A stretch of DNA of 64,000 nt from Alphaproteobacteria bacterium (GCA_024743215.1 JANSWZ010000015.1:21806-85805); one strand, 5' to 3'; counted from the stretch's first letter, positions 7,390 to 16,575 are shown. Notes: a model not told the origin generated them from the letters alone. Numbers and translations are program-made.

Positions 7390-9897
7390 ATGATTTTTGA
7401 ATGGAGAGAAAATTTCAAGCGCATAAGATCGTTTGTGTTGGGCCTATTGTTGGCGATTTCGGCTACTGCAGCTTCAGCGCAGGGTAGCGATGAAGCTGTG
7501 CAACCGGAACCGAGTGTTGAAGAGCAGGCATTGACAGTACTCTATAAGCATTGCGCGAGTTGTCACTCTGGAAACAAGAAAGAAGGCAATTTTAACTTTG
7601 TTTTGGATCTTGAGAAGCTTGTTGGAACGCCGAGGTATATTACGCCGCGCCATCCCGAATTTTCATTATTGATGAACCGTATTACTAGTGGAACGATGCC
7701 GCCGTCGGGCAGCGCGAAATTGACTGTAGACGAGCGCAAAAGTATTGAAAATTGGATCTTACAAGCAGAGACGAAGCGCGAGATAGCGGCCGCAAAACGG
7801 GATGTTATCTCCTACCAAGATATTCTAGATGCCATCAAAGATGACCTGGACCTGTTGCCCGTAATAGAACGGAAGAGAACTCGCTACCTGACGCTTCATC
7901 ACCTTTACAATGCAGGTGATTCAGGAAAAGAGATGGAATTATGGCGACGTGCTGCCAGCAAGGTTATTAATTCCCTGTCCTGGCAGTCTATGCTGATCCC
8001 AAAACGTTTGGGGCCGAAGAAGACCGTTCTGCGCATCAATCTAGACGATCTCCGATGGCCTGATGTGGTCTGGGACCGGTTGCTTGCGATATATCCGTAT
8101 GGGATAGAACCGGAAAGAGATGCCAAGGACATCGCGCGGCGGACAGAAACACCCCAACCGTTCATTAGAGCAGATTGGTTTGCTTTTCATGCTACTCAGC
8201 CTCCTCTCTATTATGAACTTCTTGGTCTGCCGGCCAAGACGCTAGATCTGGAAAACCTGCTCGGCGTTGATGTGAAACGGAATATAGCACGCTACAGAGC
8301 GAAACGAGCTGGTTTCCGCGAATCTGGCGTATCTCAAAACAACCGCCTAATCGAACGCCACAACCTGTCCCACTCTTCGGGTGCTTATTGGAAGTCGTAT
8401 GATTTTGCGGGTAATGCTGGTCGTCAAAGCATTTTCGATTTTCCGCTTGGTCCGGGTGGGGATTTCGGTTTTGCTCATGATGGCGGGGAGATCATCTTTA
8501 ATCTCCCTAATGGCATGCAGGCCTATTACCTAGAAGATGCTAAGGGCAATCGGATTGACCGCGGTCCGACTAATATAGTCCGTGACAAATCGCGTCCGGA
8601 GACGCCGGAAATCATCTCTGGCCTGTCTTGCATAGGCTGCCATTTTGACGGTATGATTTTGACTCCGGATCAAGTCCGGGATCGTGTTTTGGCAACGAAA
8701 AGTTTTCCGCGTGATGTTCGCCGCCAGGTTGAAGAGCTTTATGCTCCTTGGGATACGATGCGCAAAGACATGTTACGGGATATGCGACGCTACCTGAGTG
8801 CACTGGAGGAGGCTGGGGTCATCAAGGGGTATAGGCAAACTGATGACGGTGGTTTCAAGGTAGATCGTGTAATTGACGGCAAAGAGGCCATTCGCGCATT
8901 GGCGGATCGCTACGAGGAAACCGTAACACTGCTGCAAGCCGCAGGCGAGTTAGGTCTGTCGCTCACAGAGTTTGAAGCAACACTCGATATCTCCAAGGAT
9001 GAAGTGCGTCAGATCCGCACTGAATTAGCACGCGGCACGCTTCCACGAGATACATTTGAGCAGAAGTTCGGCCATTTCATCGATAATATGCTGGAACTGC
9101 GGCCTCTTGATCACCGTGCAACCTGCCGACAAACGCTGTCGCGAACGACACAGCAGAGACTGACCAAATCACCTTATATTGAGAACTGCGTGCGAATTCG
9201 TGAATATGATGCGGTTTTCGATGGAGAGGATGTTGGATCAAACACTCCTATAAACCACCCTCAAGTTTCGCTTTCCAATGGACAGAGTGATGAATCAAAC
9301 AATTTTCAAAACCATTCACAGGATTTGCTATTTGATGATCTGAAGGTGTGTTTTCAAGAAGCTGAGGAACGGCTTCGTAGGATAAATGAGTACAAGGAGC
9401 AGATTGTTTGCGCTGAAGATTTCCTCCGCAAGGCTCCTTCGGATCATTCCGAACAAGCATTGGTGAATGAAATTCTTGCAGAGTTGAATTCTGATCTTAG
9501 TCGGTTAACGATCCCGGTTGTCGACAAGGCGGCAGGCGATGAATACAAAGATTTAATCCCGTCGCAGCCCAAGAAGGAGAAACCAAAACCGACAGTTGCT
9601 AGGTTCAACGGAACATTCAGTGCTGTGCGGGGTTATACAAATGGTCACCGTCCGAGTCCAAACAAGGAGTGTTTGTCTAGGTATAGCTTCGAAGTTGAAG
9701 TTCATGATGGCCAGCTGAGCTTTTGGAGCGATGGACGTAGCTGGCGGGGGCGCATCGACAAGCACGGCAATATCAGCATCTCAAGAAACGACATCTCGCC
9801 AAGACCAAGGTCAGCGTTCAGTGTTAGAGGAAATCTGACCAATGCGGACATGAAGAGTGGCTATTGCGGCACGGGCTATTTCAGGATTGCTAGATGA
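7390..9897 (+). CDS. Large exported diheme protein of unknown function
   Basis: An 835-residue protein; the start at 7390 is chosen for its GGGGAGAG ribosome site and good signal peptide (ATAASAQG, cleavage about residue 31). The first heme motif CASCH is at residues 55-59 within a PSCyt1-like cytochrome domain (about 40-135); a second, CIGCH, is at 414-418. The middle part includes YWKSYDFAGNAGRQ, GGEIIFNLPNGMQAYYL and GLSCIGCH, which I recall from uncharacterised cytochrome-like proteins in Planctomycetes and other phyla. Residues 700-750 are Lys/Pro-rich, and a roughly 95-residue beta-rich C-terminal domain with two Cys ends the protein. It lies 49 bases after cytochrome c' and overlaps the next gene by 4 bases. 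Probably a periplasmic redox protein. Confidence 0.75.
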   Translation: MIFEWRENFKRIRSFVLGLLLAISATAASAQGSDEAVQPEPSVEEQALTVLYKHCASCHSGNKKEGNFNFVLDLEKLVGTPRYITPRHPEFSLLMNRITSGTMPPSGSAKLTVDERKSIENWILQAETKREIAAAKRDVISYQDILDAIKDDLDLLPVIERKRTRYLTLHHLYNAGDSGKEMELWRRAASKVINSLSWQSMLIPKRLGPKKTVLRINLDDLRWPDVVWDRLLAIYPYGIEPERDAKDIARRTETPQPFIRADWFAFHATQPPLYYELLGLPAKTLDLENLLGVDVKRNIARYRAKRAGFRESGVSQNNRLIERHNLSHSSGAYWKSYDFAGNAGRQSIFDFPLGPGGDFGFAHDGGEIIFNLPNGMQAYYLEDAKGNRIDRGPTNIVRDKSRPETPEIISGLSCIGCHFDGMILTPDQVRDRVLATKSFPRDVRRQVEELYAPWDTMRKDMLRDMRRYLSALEEAGVIKGYRQTDDGGFKVDRVIDGKEAIRALADRYEETVTLLQAAGELGLSLTEFEATLDISKDEVRQIRTELARGTLPRDTFEQKFGHFIDNMLELRPLDHRATCRQTLSRTTQQRLTKSPYIENCVRIREYDAVFDGEDVGSNTPINHPQVSLSNGQSDESNNFQNHSQDLLFDDLKVCFQEAEERLRRINEYKEQIVCAEDFLRKAPSDHSEQALVNEILAELNSDLSRLTIPVVDKAAGDEYKDLIPSQPKKEKPKPTVARFNGTFSAVRGYTNGHRPSPNKECLSRYSFEVEVHDGQLSFWSDGRSWRGRIDKHGNISISRNDISPRPRSAFSVRGNLTNADMKSGYCGTGYFRIAR

Positions 9898-11198
9898 AAC
9901 AACTCAGAGATAATGTATGCAGGTTGTTTGGCGGTTTGGCTGTCCTGTCCATTCTGGTTTTCTTCGGAGCAAGTCCGGTATGGGCCTCCTGTTCCATAAA
10001 GACTCGACCAGATATTCAATCTCTTATGGAGAAGGTGGATGCTCTTCCGCCATTAGAAGAAGATACCGCCAGTACTGATCGGGTTTATCAAGAAGTTTTG
10101 TGTCTCGTTCAAGCGGGGCTGTGGTCGAAAGATCTGATAAGTCACGAAGATGTCAACGGTCAGCTGAATGCACAGACGAAAGTTAGCGTTGCACGGTTGC
10201 TCGATTGTACCCAGAATCATACAGAAAGCGAGATCACAAGTGCAAAGCTAAATTCTGAAATTAGTATTATTCTGTCCGAGTTGGATAGCCTCACAGAATC
10301 ATGTCGCGCCGCGGTCGCCAAAGCCCGTATCACGCGACCTTTGCCCGCTGAGCCGATCGTAACCGTTGCAGAAAATCGAGTGCAACCCGTGAATGGTTGT
10401 CTTGATATTGGTGGTATCAATGACAGAGATATTGCGCGGAACAGAAAAACTCTATTAGGCAATCAGTCCATATGTGTCACGCGGGAGAACTTCACTGAAC
10501 ACGGGCTAAAGTGGTCGTTTTTAATTTTTACAAATCTTCGAAAGAAGAACGGGCCGGTGTGGGGAATCCTTCATGACAATGAACAGGCTGCCTTTGACTC
10601 AGGGCTCTATGCAATCACTCGCTACGGTGGAAAGATGGTTGCGGTCGAAACAGGAGAAAAACGGGTGTTTTGGGGGAAGCAAGATCCAAATCGGAATTTT
10701 GGTACATCACGATCACAGACAGCATCTTGCCAATCCATGTACCGGAAGCCATCCCCTGAATTCACATCGCGCTTCATGGCTCATTTCTCCGAACGATATC
10801 CTGTCTTGACGCTGCACAACAATGCGAACGGGTTTTCTGGAGGTGGTGGTAGTGGAGGCATTAGTGCCAGACGAACTAGCAAAGTAATGAAAGGCCTAAT
10901 GAGCCCAAACGCTAAAGGCGGCCTTGGTGATGAAGATAATGCTATTTTGTTTGCAGGGAGGTCGGCTATTTCGAAATCTAATGGCGCGAAGAAGGCGCGT
11001 GACTATTTTCACAAGCGCGGCGTTCATGTCATTTATGAGCATATACAAAATGACAGAAGCGACTGTTCCCTGTCGAACTATGTTGTTCTTAATAAAAAGG
11101 GTAGATATTTTAATATTGAAGCCGAGCATGGTCATTTGAAAACGCAGAGGCGAATAGTGGATGTGCTGATGGCTTATATCGGTGTTTCAGAGATATAA
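9894..11198 (+). CDS. Exported protein with M14-like zinc-peptidase signature
   Basis: A 434-residue protein with a clear signal peptide (cleavage after VWA, about residue 31). Its start overlaps the stop of the diheme gene as ATGA, implying translational coupling. Residues 35-165 form a mostly helical, Cys-containing region with no recognised domain. The C-terminal part carries HDNE at 227-230, then DPNRNFG, then LHNNANG with His308; this HxxE...NR...H order resembles the zinc ligands and substrate Arg of M14 metallocarboxypeptidases. The identification rests on these motifs only; a poly-gamma-glutamate hydrolase or amidase-like activity is equally possible. Confidence 0.6.
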   Translation: MKQLRDNVCRLFGGLAVLSILVFFGASPVWASCSIKTRPDIQSLMEKVDALPPLEEDTASTDRVYQEVLCLVQAGLWSKDLISHEDVNGQLNAQTKVSVARLLDCTQNHTESEITSAKLNSEISIILSELDSLTESCRAAVAKARITRPLPAEPIVTVAENRVQPVNGCLDIGGINDRDIARNRKTLLGNQSICVTRENFTEHGLKWSFLIFTNLRKKNGPVWGILHDNEQAAFDSGLYAITRYGGKMVAVETGEKRVFWGKQDPNRNFGTSRSQTASCQSMYRKPSPEFTSRFMAHFSERYPVLTLHNNANGFSGGGGSGGISARRTSKVMKGLMSPNAKGGLGDEDNAILFAGRSAISKSNGAKKARDYFHKRGVHVIYEHIQNDRSDCSLSNYVVLNKKGRYFNIEAEHGHLKTQRRIVDVLMAYIGVSEI

Positions 11199-11317
11199 TC
11201 TTGACCCTCAGATTCATCGGGTGACGTAAATATGTCTCGATTTTTGCCATCAGGAAAAGATACTTTTATCAAGCTTGACGAATGTGAGACTGTGTTCAGA
11301 AATATGTGATGGCCTGG

Positions 11318-12020
11318 CTATAAAAACCCTAATCGAACTGTTGTTAGGCATTGTCTTGTATAGACAATCTCTAACCCACAAGCATTAATGGGGTAGCTTT
11401 GTCCGTAATGCTGACACCTATCTGGTGCGGACATATCCGTCGCCAAGGTGAAGGTCTTGTGCCCGGCCATCTCACACCCACAGTCCCAAGTCAGCGAGCG
11501 ATAAAGCTCTTTAGGCAACTTGCGTGACTGTTTGATCAACGCCTGAATGACGCTGTGACTGTCTTTGTTGCTTACTGTTGCCAGCATCACAAAGCGGCTG
11601 TGGCGTTCGACCAATGTTGCAATGAAGCTATTGCCAGAGCCCGCGATCAGGTCTCCTTCCCCCCTCTCGGCGGCGCTTCGCTTGCCTGCCAGGCAGCGAT
11701 GACCTGGTACGGCCCGGTCTTCGACTTCTGCAGGTCTGTCGCGGATCGAAATCGCATCGTTGAACTTACCTATCCCGCTGCGTTTTAGCGTGGCATGGCG
11801 AGACCGGCGAATGGACCGTGTTGCCCGCAAATGCACCAGTAATTCCTTCTTTAGTACACCACGTGTCTGGATAAACAGGCTCCGGTAGATCGTCTCGTGC
11901 GAAACGCGCTTGCCTTCATCATCGGGATGTTCACGCATCAGCCAGCCTGCGATTTGTTGCGGGGACCATTTGCGTGTCAGCTTGGCCGATATCCAACGCC
12001 AGGCATCTGTACGCTCTCAA
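11318..12020 (-). pseudogene. IS30-family transposase, truncated at both ends
   Basis: The reverse strand reads AKLTRKWSPQQIAGWLMREHP, then KRVSHETIYRSLFIQ and an RHSRFVMLATV core, all typical of IS30 transposases. The N-terminal HTH part is missing; the frame hits a stop near 12,021. The protein loses family similarity after the KTFTLATD segment (about base 11,440), so the last catalytic Glu region is gone. An apparent insertion of about 12 codons disrupts the usual GHWEGDL motif (here GHRCL...GEGDL). Non-functional remnant; terminal repeats not found. Confidence 0.82.
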
Positions 12021-12310
12021 ATAATGCAACAGAACTAGATGAACTGATGCCGACTCCCCTGAATAATCCACCCAGCAAACAAATTGTTCAGGATAGAAGG
12101 CTTGATTGCCAGGCGACAATGCCGCCAACCAATATCCAATCGCTTGCCGATGCCGTAAAGCGTGTACGAAATAATTTGTTCCACGGTGGAAAGGCGGGAG
12201 ATCAAGACTCGGATCGGAACGATGAACTAGAAAAAGAGTCGATTTTATTTCTCTTAGAAGCCATTGCCGTCGACGAGACATTTAGAAAGACATTTGAAAA
12301 TTATCAATGA
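12017..12310 (+). pseudogene. C-terminal fragment of a HEPN-type protein
   Basis: A short open frame directly abutting the IS30 remnant, with first internal ATG at 12,047. It contains VRNNLFHGGK, the Rx4H motif of HEPN domains (nuclease or nucleotide-binding helical domains frequent in toxin-antitoxin and defence loci), followed by a helix EKESILFLLEAIAV. The upstream coding part is absent, so this is probably the tail of a gene cut by the IS30 insertion or a related deletion. The HEPN assignment is inference from the motif and its surroundings. Confidence 0.6.
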
Positions 12311-12328
12311 TCCGTCAGAAAATTTAAG

Positions 12329-12351
12329 TTTGTTGGTGTATTTGTTGGTGT
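12329..12351 (+). repeat. Two 11-bp direct repeats next to the attachment site
   Basis: TTTGTTGGTGT occurs at 12,329-12,339 and again at 12,341-12,351, separated by one base. Such short repeats beside a tRNA-fragment att core are typical arm-type binding sites of tyrosine integrases. Confidence 0.6.
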
Positions 12352-12403
12352 TTTCAGTTTGAGTTTTCTATAAAAACATTTAAATCAGATAGTTAAATTA
12401 CAA

Positions 12404-12426
12404 GTTCGATTCCGGGAGGGGCACCA
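12404..12426 (+). other. tRNA 3'-end fragment, probable integration (att) site
   Basis: The bases read as a T-loop (GTTCGATTCC), a GGGAGGGG acceptor strand and CACCA. The upstream half of the T stem does not pair and no tRNA body precedes it. The fragment is one base shorter than the canonical T-loop-to-CCA distance, so it may be a slightly decayed copy. It coincides with the switch from AT-rich island DNA to GC-richer chromosome. The intact tRNA would be at the other end, outside the window. Confidence 0.6.
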
Positions 12427-12746
12427 TTTCTCCGTTTTTAATCGTCCAGAACATCCCTCAAAAATCAGATAGGCCTAAGAAGTTGGCCATTGACAGACGC
12501 TTCGGCGTTCGATGCCCCTCTGCCAAGATGCTGACAGCTACGGTAGGACCGTTTCATTTTTTCATCGGCAAGAGTGATCTTCCCGGCATGCTCGTCAAAC
12601 GTCATGAGAGTTTTCTGTCTTGCCTTTCCAGTTGGCTGTGGAATTACTCAAACACAGAGTGCTGATCAGGGCGCGGTACTGCCGTGTTCGAAATCCGATT
12701 CGGATGAACTGATTTGATTCCCGCAGGGTGAGGGGCGTGTTTGTCA
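12427..12746. other. Gap right of the island boundary, no gene seen
   Basis: About 320 bases. A 60-codon open frame at 12,483-12,665 has no recognisable domain or good ribosome site and is not called. Confidence 0.35.
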
Positions 12747-12782
12747 CGCATCGCCAGCCGTGACAAAATGGCTGGCGATGCG
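12747..12782 (-). terminator. Perfect 13-bp hairpin after the sorbosone-dehydrogenase-like gene
   Basis: CGCATCGCCAGCC at 12,747-12,759 is perfectly complementary to 12,770-12,782, with a 10-base loop. It lies 24 bases beyond the stop of the reverse-strand gene. There is no T-run on the reverse-strand exit side, so it may act as a 3'-end stabiliser or imperfect terminator. Confidence 0.55.
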
Positions 12783-12806
12783 AAAATTACATTTGTAATC
12801 TGGTGT

Positions 12807-14108
12807 TCAAGCTGCAGTCACGCGCCAGATAACATTGCCAACATCATCTGCGACCAACAAGGAATTGCCGGGTCCAATGGTCACGCCAACAGGCCGCCCA
12901 TAGGCGACCTTTTCATCCGGTGCCAGAAACCCGGACAGTATGTCCCGAGCTGGTCCGGACGGCTTTCCATTTTCGAAGGGAACGAAAATGACTTTGTACC
13001 CACTCAAATTGCTGCGATTCCATGAGCCGTGCTGCCCGATCACCATGCCATCGGGAAAGCCGGGCAGTGTGCCCGCAGGCATCCAGCACAGGCCCAATGA
13101 GGCCGTGTGTCCGCCCAAAGCGTAATCCGGTCGCGTAGCCGTTGCCACCATTGCAGCATCCTGTGGAACCCGGTCATCGACGGTCTGCCCCCAGTAGCAA
13201 TATGGCCATCCGTAAAATCCGCCTTCACGCACAGATGTCAGGTAATCTGGTGGGACTTCGTCGCCCAGACCATCGCGTTCGTTCACCACGGTCCAAAGCG
13301 TTTCGCTGGATGGTTCCCAGGCCATGCCGACAGCGTTGCGCAAACCCGAAGCAAAAATTCTGCTTTCACCGGTTTTGACATCCAATTCGTGGATGGCGGC
13401 GCGCCCTTCTTCGGCCTCCATGCCGTTGTCAGCGATATTCGTTTCAGACCCGACACCAGCGTAAATTTTCGCGCCATCAGGGCTGGCCAGCAAGCTGCGC
13501 GTCCAGTGCCCGCCGGGTTTGAAATCCACCAGCTTCTGTCCCGCAGCGGTGATTTTGGTTTGGCCGTCCGAATAGGGGAATGCAACGATACCGTCCGTGT
13601 TGCCGACGTAAAAAGTGCCCTCCAAGAGCGTCATGCCAAATGGATGGTAAAGGTTCTCCAGAAAGACATCCCGCACCTCGCCAACACCGTCGCCATCAGC
13701 ATCCCTGAATATTGTGATCCTGTTGGCGCTTTCGCCAACTGCCTTTGCGCGTTTCATGGTGCTGAAAATGGCATATTCAAATGGTGTCTTGGCTTTGTCC
13801 CACGGCAATCCCAGGGCCTCGGCCACCAGAACATCATTGTTTGGGAGCACGTAAATCCAACGAGGATGTATCAGATCACGCGCGAACGCATTCACCTTCA
13901 GACCCGGCGCCGCAGTTGGTGTGTGATCACCAACCCAGCCTTTGGCGGTCGGCATTTTCAGCGTCGGAATGCCTTGTGCCTTGGCCTCTGGAATCATGGG
14001 AGAGCCACCGACTGCGGGAGGATCAGTTTCCTTGCCCCATCTCCGCATCAGTATCATTGCCGCGCCGATCCAGGCGACGATTTGTGCGAAAATTCCAGAT
14101 ATGCTCAT
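12807..14108 (-). CDS. Sorbosone/glucose-dehydrogenase-like beta-propeller protein
   Basis: A 433-residue protein with an N-terminal hydrophobic anchor or signal (about residues 5-22). The body is a six-bladed propeller of the GSDH/L-sorbosone dehydrogenase family: APGLKVNAFARDLIHPRWIYVLPNNDVLVAE, a calcium-type DADGDGVGE loop, GLRNAVGMAWEP, and the GGFYGWPYCYWG and GQHGSWNRS boxes. Related enzymes are periplasmic PQQ-dependent oxidoreductases acting on sugars or aldehydes; many homologues are uncharacterised. It is on the same strand as, and about 150 bases beyond, an ABC importer operon, but a functional link is not shown. Confidence 0.82.
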   Translation of the reverse strand: MSISGIFAQIVAWIGAAMILMRRWGKETDPPAVGGSPMIPEAKAQGIPTLKMPTAKGWVGDHTPTAAPGLKVNAFARDLIHPRWIYVLPNNDVLVAEALGLPWDKAKTPFEYAIFSTMKRAKAVGESANRITIFRDADGDGVGEVRDVFLENLYHPFGMTLLEGTFYVGNTDGIVAFPYSDGQTKITAAGQKLVDFKPGGHWTRSLLASPDGAKIYAGVGSETNIADNGMEAEEGRAAIHELDVKTGESRIFASGLRNAVGMAWEPSSETLWTVVNERDGLGDEVPPDYLTSVREGGFYGWPYCYWGQTVDDRVPQDAAMVATATRPDYALGGHTASLGLCWMPAGTLPGFPDGMVIGQHGSWNRSNLSGYKVIFVPFENGKPSGPARDILSGFLAPDEKVAYGRPVGVTIGPGNSLLVADDVGNVIWRVTAA

Positions 14109-14262
14109 TTTGATCTCCGTCAGATTTTTGCGCAGGCTAGCCTATGAGGGCTCGGCTTGGAACCGCGCTGTGTCAAGTTAGTGCGGACAAGTCAGATAAG
14201 TCGACGCTGTCCGGATTCTGGATGTGCAGCCACAATCTCAAGCCCCTGCTCAAGGTGTTGCG

Positions 14263-14853
14263 TCAAACCAGTGTTGCTGGTGACCCGCTCAGTTTCAATA
14301 TCCTGTCGCCCAAGCGCTGCGCTTCATCTTCAGAATGCGTCACAAAAACTGTTGCAGGGCGTGTGTCGCGGATCAATTTCTCGGTCAAAGATATCATCTC
14401 ACTGGCAGTTTCGGTATCGAGCGACACGAACGGTTCATCCATGATCAGCACGTCGGGACGTCCTGCAAACGCGCGGGCCAATGACAGCCTTCTTTGTTGC
14501 CCAAGCGATAGCTGTCCCGGAAACATGTCGTCTTTGCCGGCAATACCAACGCGCGCCAGCGCATCTCGCGCTGCTGAGAGACTCAATGTCTCGTGAACCA
14601 GAGTAATGTTTTGCAAGGTAGTGCGCCATGGCAGGAGAGTTGGTTCCTGAAAGACAATGGATCTGGATTTGGAGCAGTCGATGGTGCCCGTAAAACTCGT
14701 GTCCGTCCCGGCAATCAGCTTCAGCAAAGTGGACTTTCCGATGCCGGAGCGTCCGACAATGGCAACCGTTTCCCCGGCAGCAACCTCGAACTGAATGTCC
14801 CGCAGTACTGCAGTTTCCCCAAAGTTCTTGGAGGTGATCTTGACTTTGATCAT
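14263..14853 (-). CDS. Taurine/nitrate-type ABC importer, ATP-binding subunit
   Basis: A 196-residue short ATPase; the start at 14,853 is preceded by GGAGGG and overlaps the permease stop as ATGA. Walker A GRSGIGKST is at residues 34-42, a Q-loop in VFQEPTLLPW, the signature LSLGQQRRLSLARA, Walker B VLIMDEPF, and an H-loop VTHSEDEA. LSLGQ replaces the common LSGGQ. It is shorter than typical SsuB/TauB proteins, lacking a C-terminal extension. It would power uptake with the adjacent permease and binding protein. Confidence 0.9.
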   Translation of the reverse strand: MIKVKITSKNFGETAVLRDIQFEVAAGETVAIVGRSGIGKSTLLKLIAGTDTSFTGTIDCSKSRSIVFQEPTLLPWRTTLQNITLVHETLSLSAARDALARVGIAGKDDMFPGQLSLGQQRRLSLARAFAGRPDVLIMDEPFVSLDTETASEMISLTEKLIRDTRPATVFVTHSEDEAQRLGDRILKLSGSPATLV

Positions 14854-15584
14854 GCGTCCCTCCAGCGCCGTGTGTGGCGTTCCCAGGGTTGCACAACCAG
14901 CCATTCAACGAGCAACATGACCGCGATGAAAGATAGCGAATACACCAACACCATCGCGACATCAAAAAGCTGAAAATACAAGTGGATCTGAAAGCCGATC
15001 CCATCGGAACGCCCAAGAAATTCAACCACAAGGACGATCTTCCAAATGACGGCAATGCCAGACCGGGCAGCGGCGGCAATAAACGGCGCAATCTGGGGCA
15101 GAATGACATGGCGCAGATAGGTTCTGCGCCGCATGGCAAAGACCTTGCCCATTGCAGCCAGATTCGGGTCAAGCGCACGGCCGCCTTCACGGATGATGGT
15201 TGTCACATTGGGAATTTTGTTGAGCGTCACAGCGATAATCGCCGCGGTCTCATTCAGACCAATCCATAGATAACACAACACAATCAGGACCAGCGCCGGA
15301 AGGTTCAGAAAAACCACCAGCCATGGGTCCAGCCATTTGTCGATTTTGGGAAAAATTCCCATTACCAGACCAAGTATGAGCCCAATCGACATTGCCAGAG
15401 AAAAAGCCCAGGCGACCCGCAGAGCGGTCATTGCGAGATGATATGGCAGGTCGCCGGATATGAGTTCCGACCAGAAAGGTCTTGCCAATGCAATTGGCAT
15501 GGGCAGGATTTGGGGGTCTGCCGTCAGCTTCGCTGCAACCACCCAAACCGCAAGCAGCGCGAACAGGGATAATATACGGATCAT
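14850..15584 (-). CDS. ABC importer permease (taurine/sulfonate/nitrate type)
   Basis: A 244-residue membrane protein with about six hydrophobic segments and the EAA loop (GRALDPNLAAMGKVFAM...LPQIAPFIAAAARSG). The start at 15,584 gives a protein beginning at the first membrane helix (MIRILSLFALLAVW); an upstream ATG at 15,671 would run into the binding-protein gene. It lies 19 bases downstream of the binding protein. BPD_transp_1 family; substrate not predictable. Confidence 0.88.
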   Translation of the reverse strand: MIRILSLFALLAVWVVAAKLTADPQILPMPIALARPFWSELISGDLPYHLAMTALRVAWAFSLAMSIGLILGLVMGIFPKIDKWLDPWLVVFLNLPALVLIVLCYLWIGLNETAAIIAVTLNKIPNVTTIIREGGRALDPNLAAMGKVFAMRRRTYLRHVILPQIAPFIAAAARSGIAVIWKIVLVVEFLGRSDGIGFQIHLYFQLFDVAMVLVYSLSFIAVMLLVEWLVVQPWERHTRRWRDA

Positions 15585-15603
15585 CACGGGGTATAAACAG
15601 CGG

Positions 15604-16575
15604 TCATTCGATCTCCGCGAACAGACCTGCGGGCAAGTTTGTCGCCGCGCCGACCAGTTTTTTGCCGCCAAGTTCAGCCATCAATTGAAGAAACCTATCG
15701 GCATCGGCTTTGTCAATTGCCCCCTCATTTGGTATCCCGGCGCGAAAATCCGCCCGCAGCATTTCATATTGCTTGTCAGTTGTGACGTTCATCTGCTTAC
15801 GCAGCGGCTCCCACGCGCTGTCATCATTTGCAAGCAGAGCCTTCGCCGCACGCGACGCATTGTAAAATTTTTGGGCTATGTCAGGATTTTCCAGAATGAA
15901 GCTGTCCTTCATGACATACCCCAGAAGCGGCGTATCAGGATTCAGTCCCAGCGCCCTGGACGCATCCGCGACGGACACAAGTTCACGCATTCCGGCTGCT
16001 TTCATCTTGGCCAGAAAGTGCCAGAAATTGATGGCGCCTCCCAATTGGCCCTGAAGCGCCGTCTTGAAGATCAGCGGCGGCGCGCCAAACACCTGCTCAG
16101 TGCTTGCCGCAAGCTGTATATCATATTCCTGCTGCGCATAGGCTTGCAGGATCAGCCAACTCTTGTCGAGTGGTCCGCCAGCGATACCGATTGTCTGCCC
16201 TACCATGTCCGTCAAGCTTTGTGCCGGGCTGTCAGCGGGCACGACCAGGCCTCCGACGGCTTTGGAATATGGAATGAAGACATAGTCTTTTCCAGCAGCA
16301 CGCTGGCGCGCGACCCAAATCCAGTCCGCCACGGCCACATCAGCCTCACCACCTGCCAGCGCAACGCGCGTTGCGCCATTGTCCGCAAATGGCTGGACAA
16401 TCAGTTCGAATGCGTTGGCCGTGTCAAAACCATTTCGCTTGATGGTATCAAGTTCCCAGTTCACGGTTCCGGTTTTGAGAATTGCGGCGCGTATCTGAGG
16501 CGTTTCGGCAGCAACATATCCAGCTGACGCAAAGGCGAATATGAATGACATCAGAGTTCGGATCAGCACGGTCAA
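15604..16575 (-). CDS. ABC importer periplasmic binding protein (NMT1/SsuA-like)
   Basis: A 323-residue exported protein, first of a binding protein-permease-ATPase operon. The N-terminal signal ends near AGYVAAE (about residue 24). The frame begins with TTG at 16,575; GTG at 16,569 or ATG at 16,551 are alternatives. The fold follows the NMT1/SsuA/TauA pattern: LALAGGEADVAVADWIWVARQRAAGKDYVFIPYS in the first lobe and IGIAGGPLDKSWLILQAYA at the hinge. Substrates of this class include sulfonates, nitrate and pyrimidine precursors; none can be assigned. A LysR gene is divergent, 484 bases away. Confidence 0.85.
   Translation of the reverse strand: MTVLIRTLMSFIFAFASAGYVAAETPQIRAAILKTGTVNWELDTIKRNGFDTANAFELIVQPFADNGATRVALAGGEADVAVADWIWVARQRAAGKDYVFIPYSKAVGGLVVPADSPAQSLTDMVGQTIGIAGGPLDKSWLILQAYAQQEYDIQLAASTEQVFGAPPLIFKTALQGQLGGAINFWHFLAKMKAAGMRELVSVADASRALGLNPDTPLLGYVMKDSFILENPDIAQKFYNASRAAKALLANDDSAWEPLRKQMNVTTDKQYEMLRADFRAGIPNEGAIDKADADRFLQLMAELGGKKLVGAATNLPAGLFAEIE

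Noticed and set aside
12404..12426. Complete tRNA gene at the island boundary
   Set aside because: Only the T-loop to CCA part is present; no D or anticodon arm precedes it, and the T stem does not pair.
13107..14147. Long forward frame of 346 codons opposite the sorbosone-dehydrogenase-like gene
   Set aside because: Its translation has no recognisable domain and it is fully antisense to a well-supported propeller gene; a shadow of codon bias.
15460..16527. Long forward frame of 355 codons opposite the ABC binding-protein gene
   Set aside because: Antisense to the permease and binding-protein genes, Arg/Gln/Cys-rich random-looking translation.
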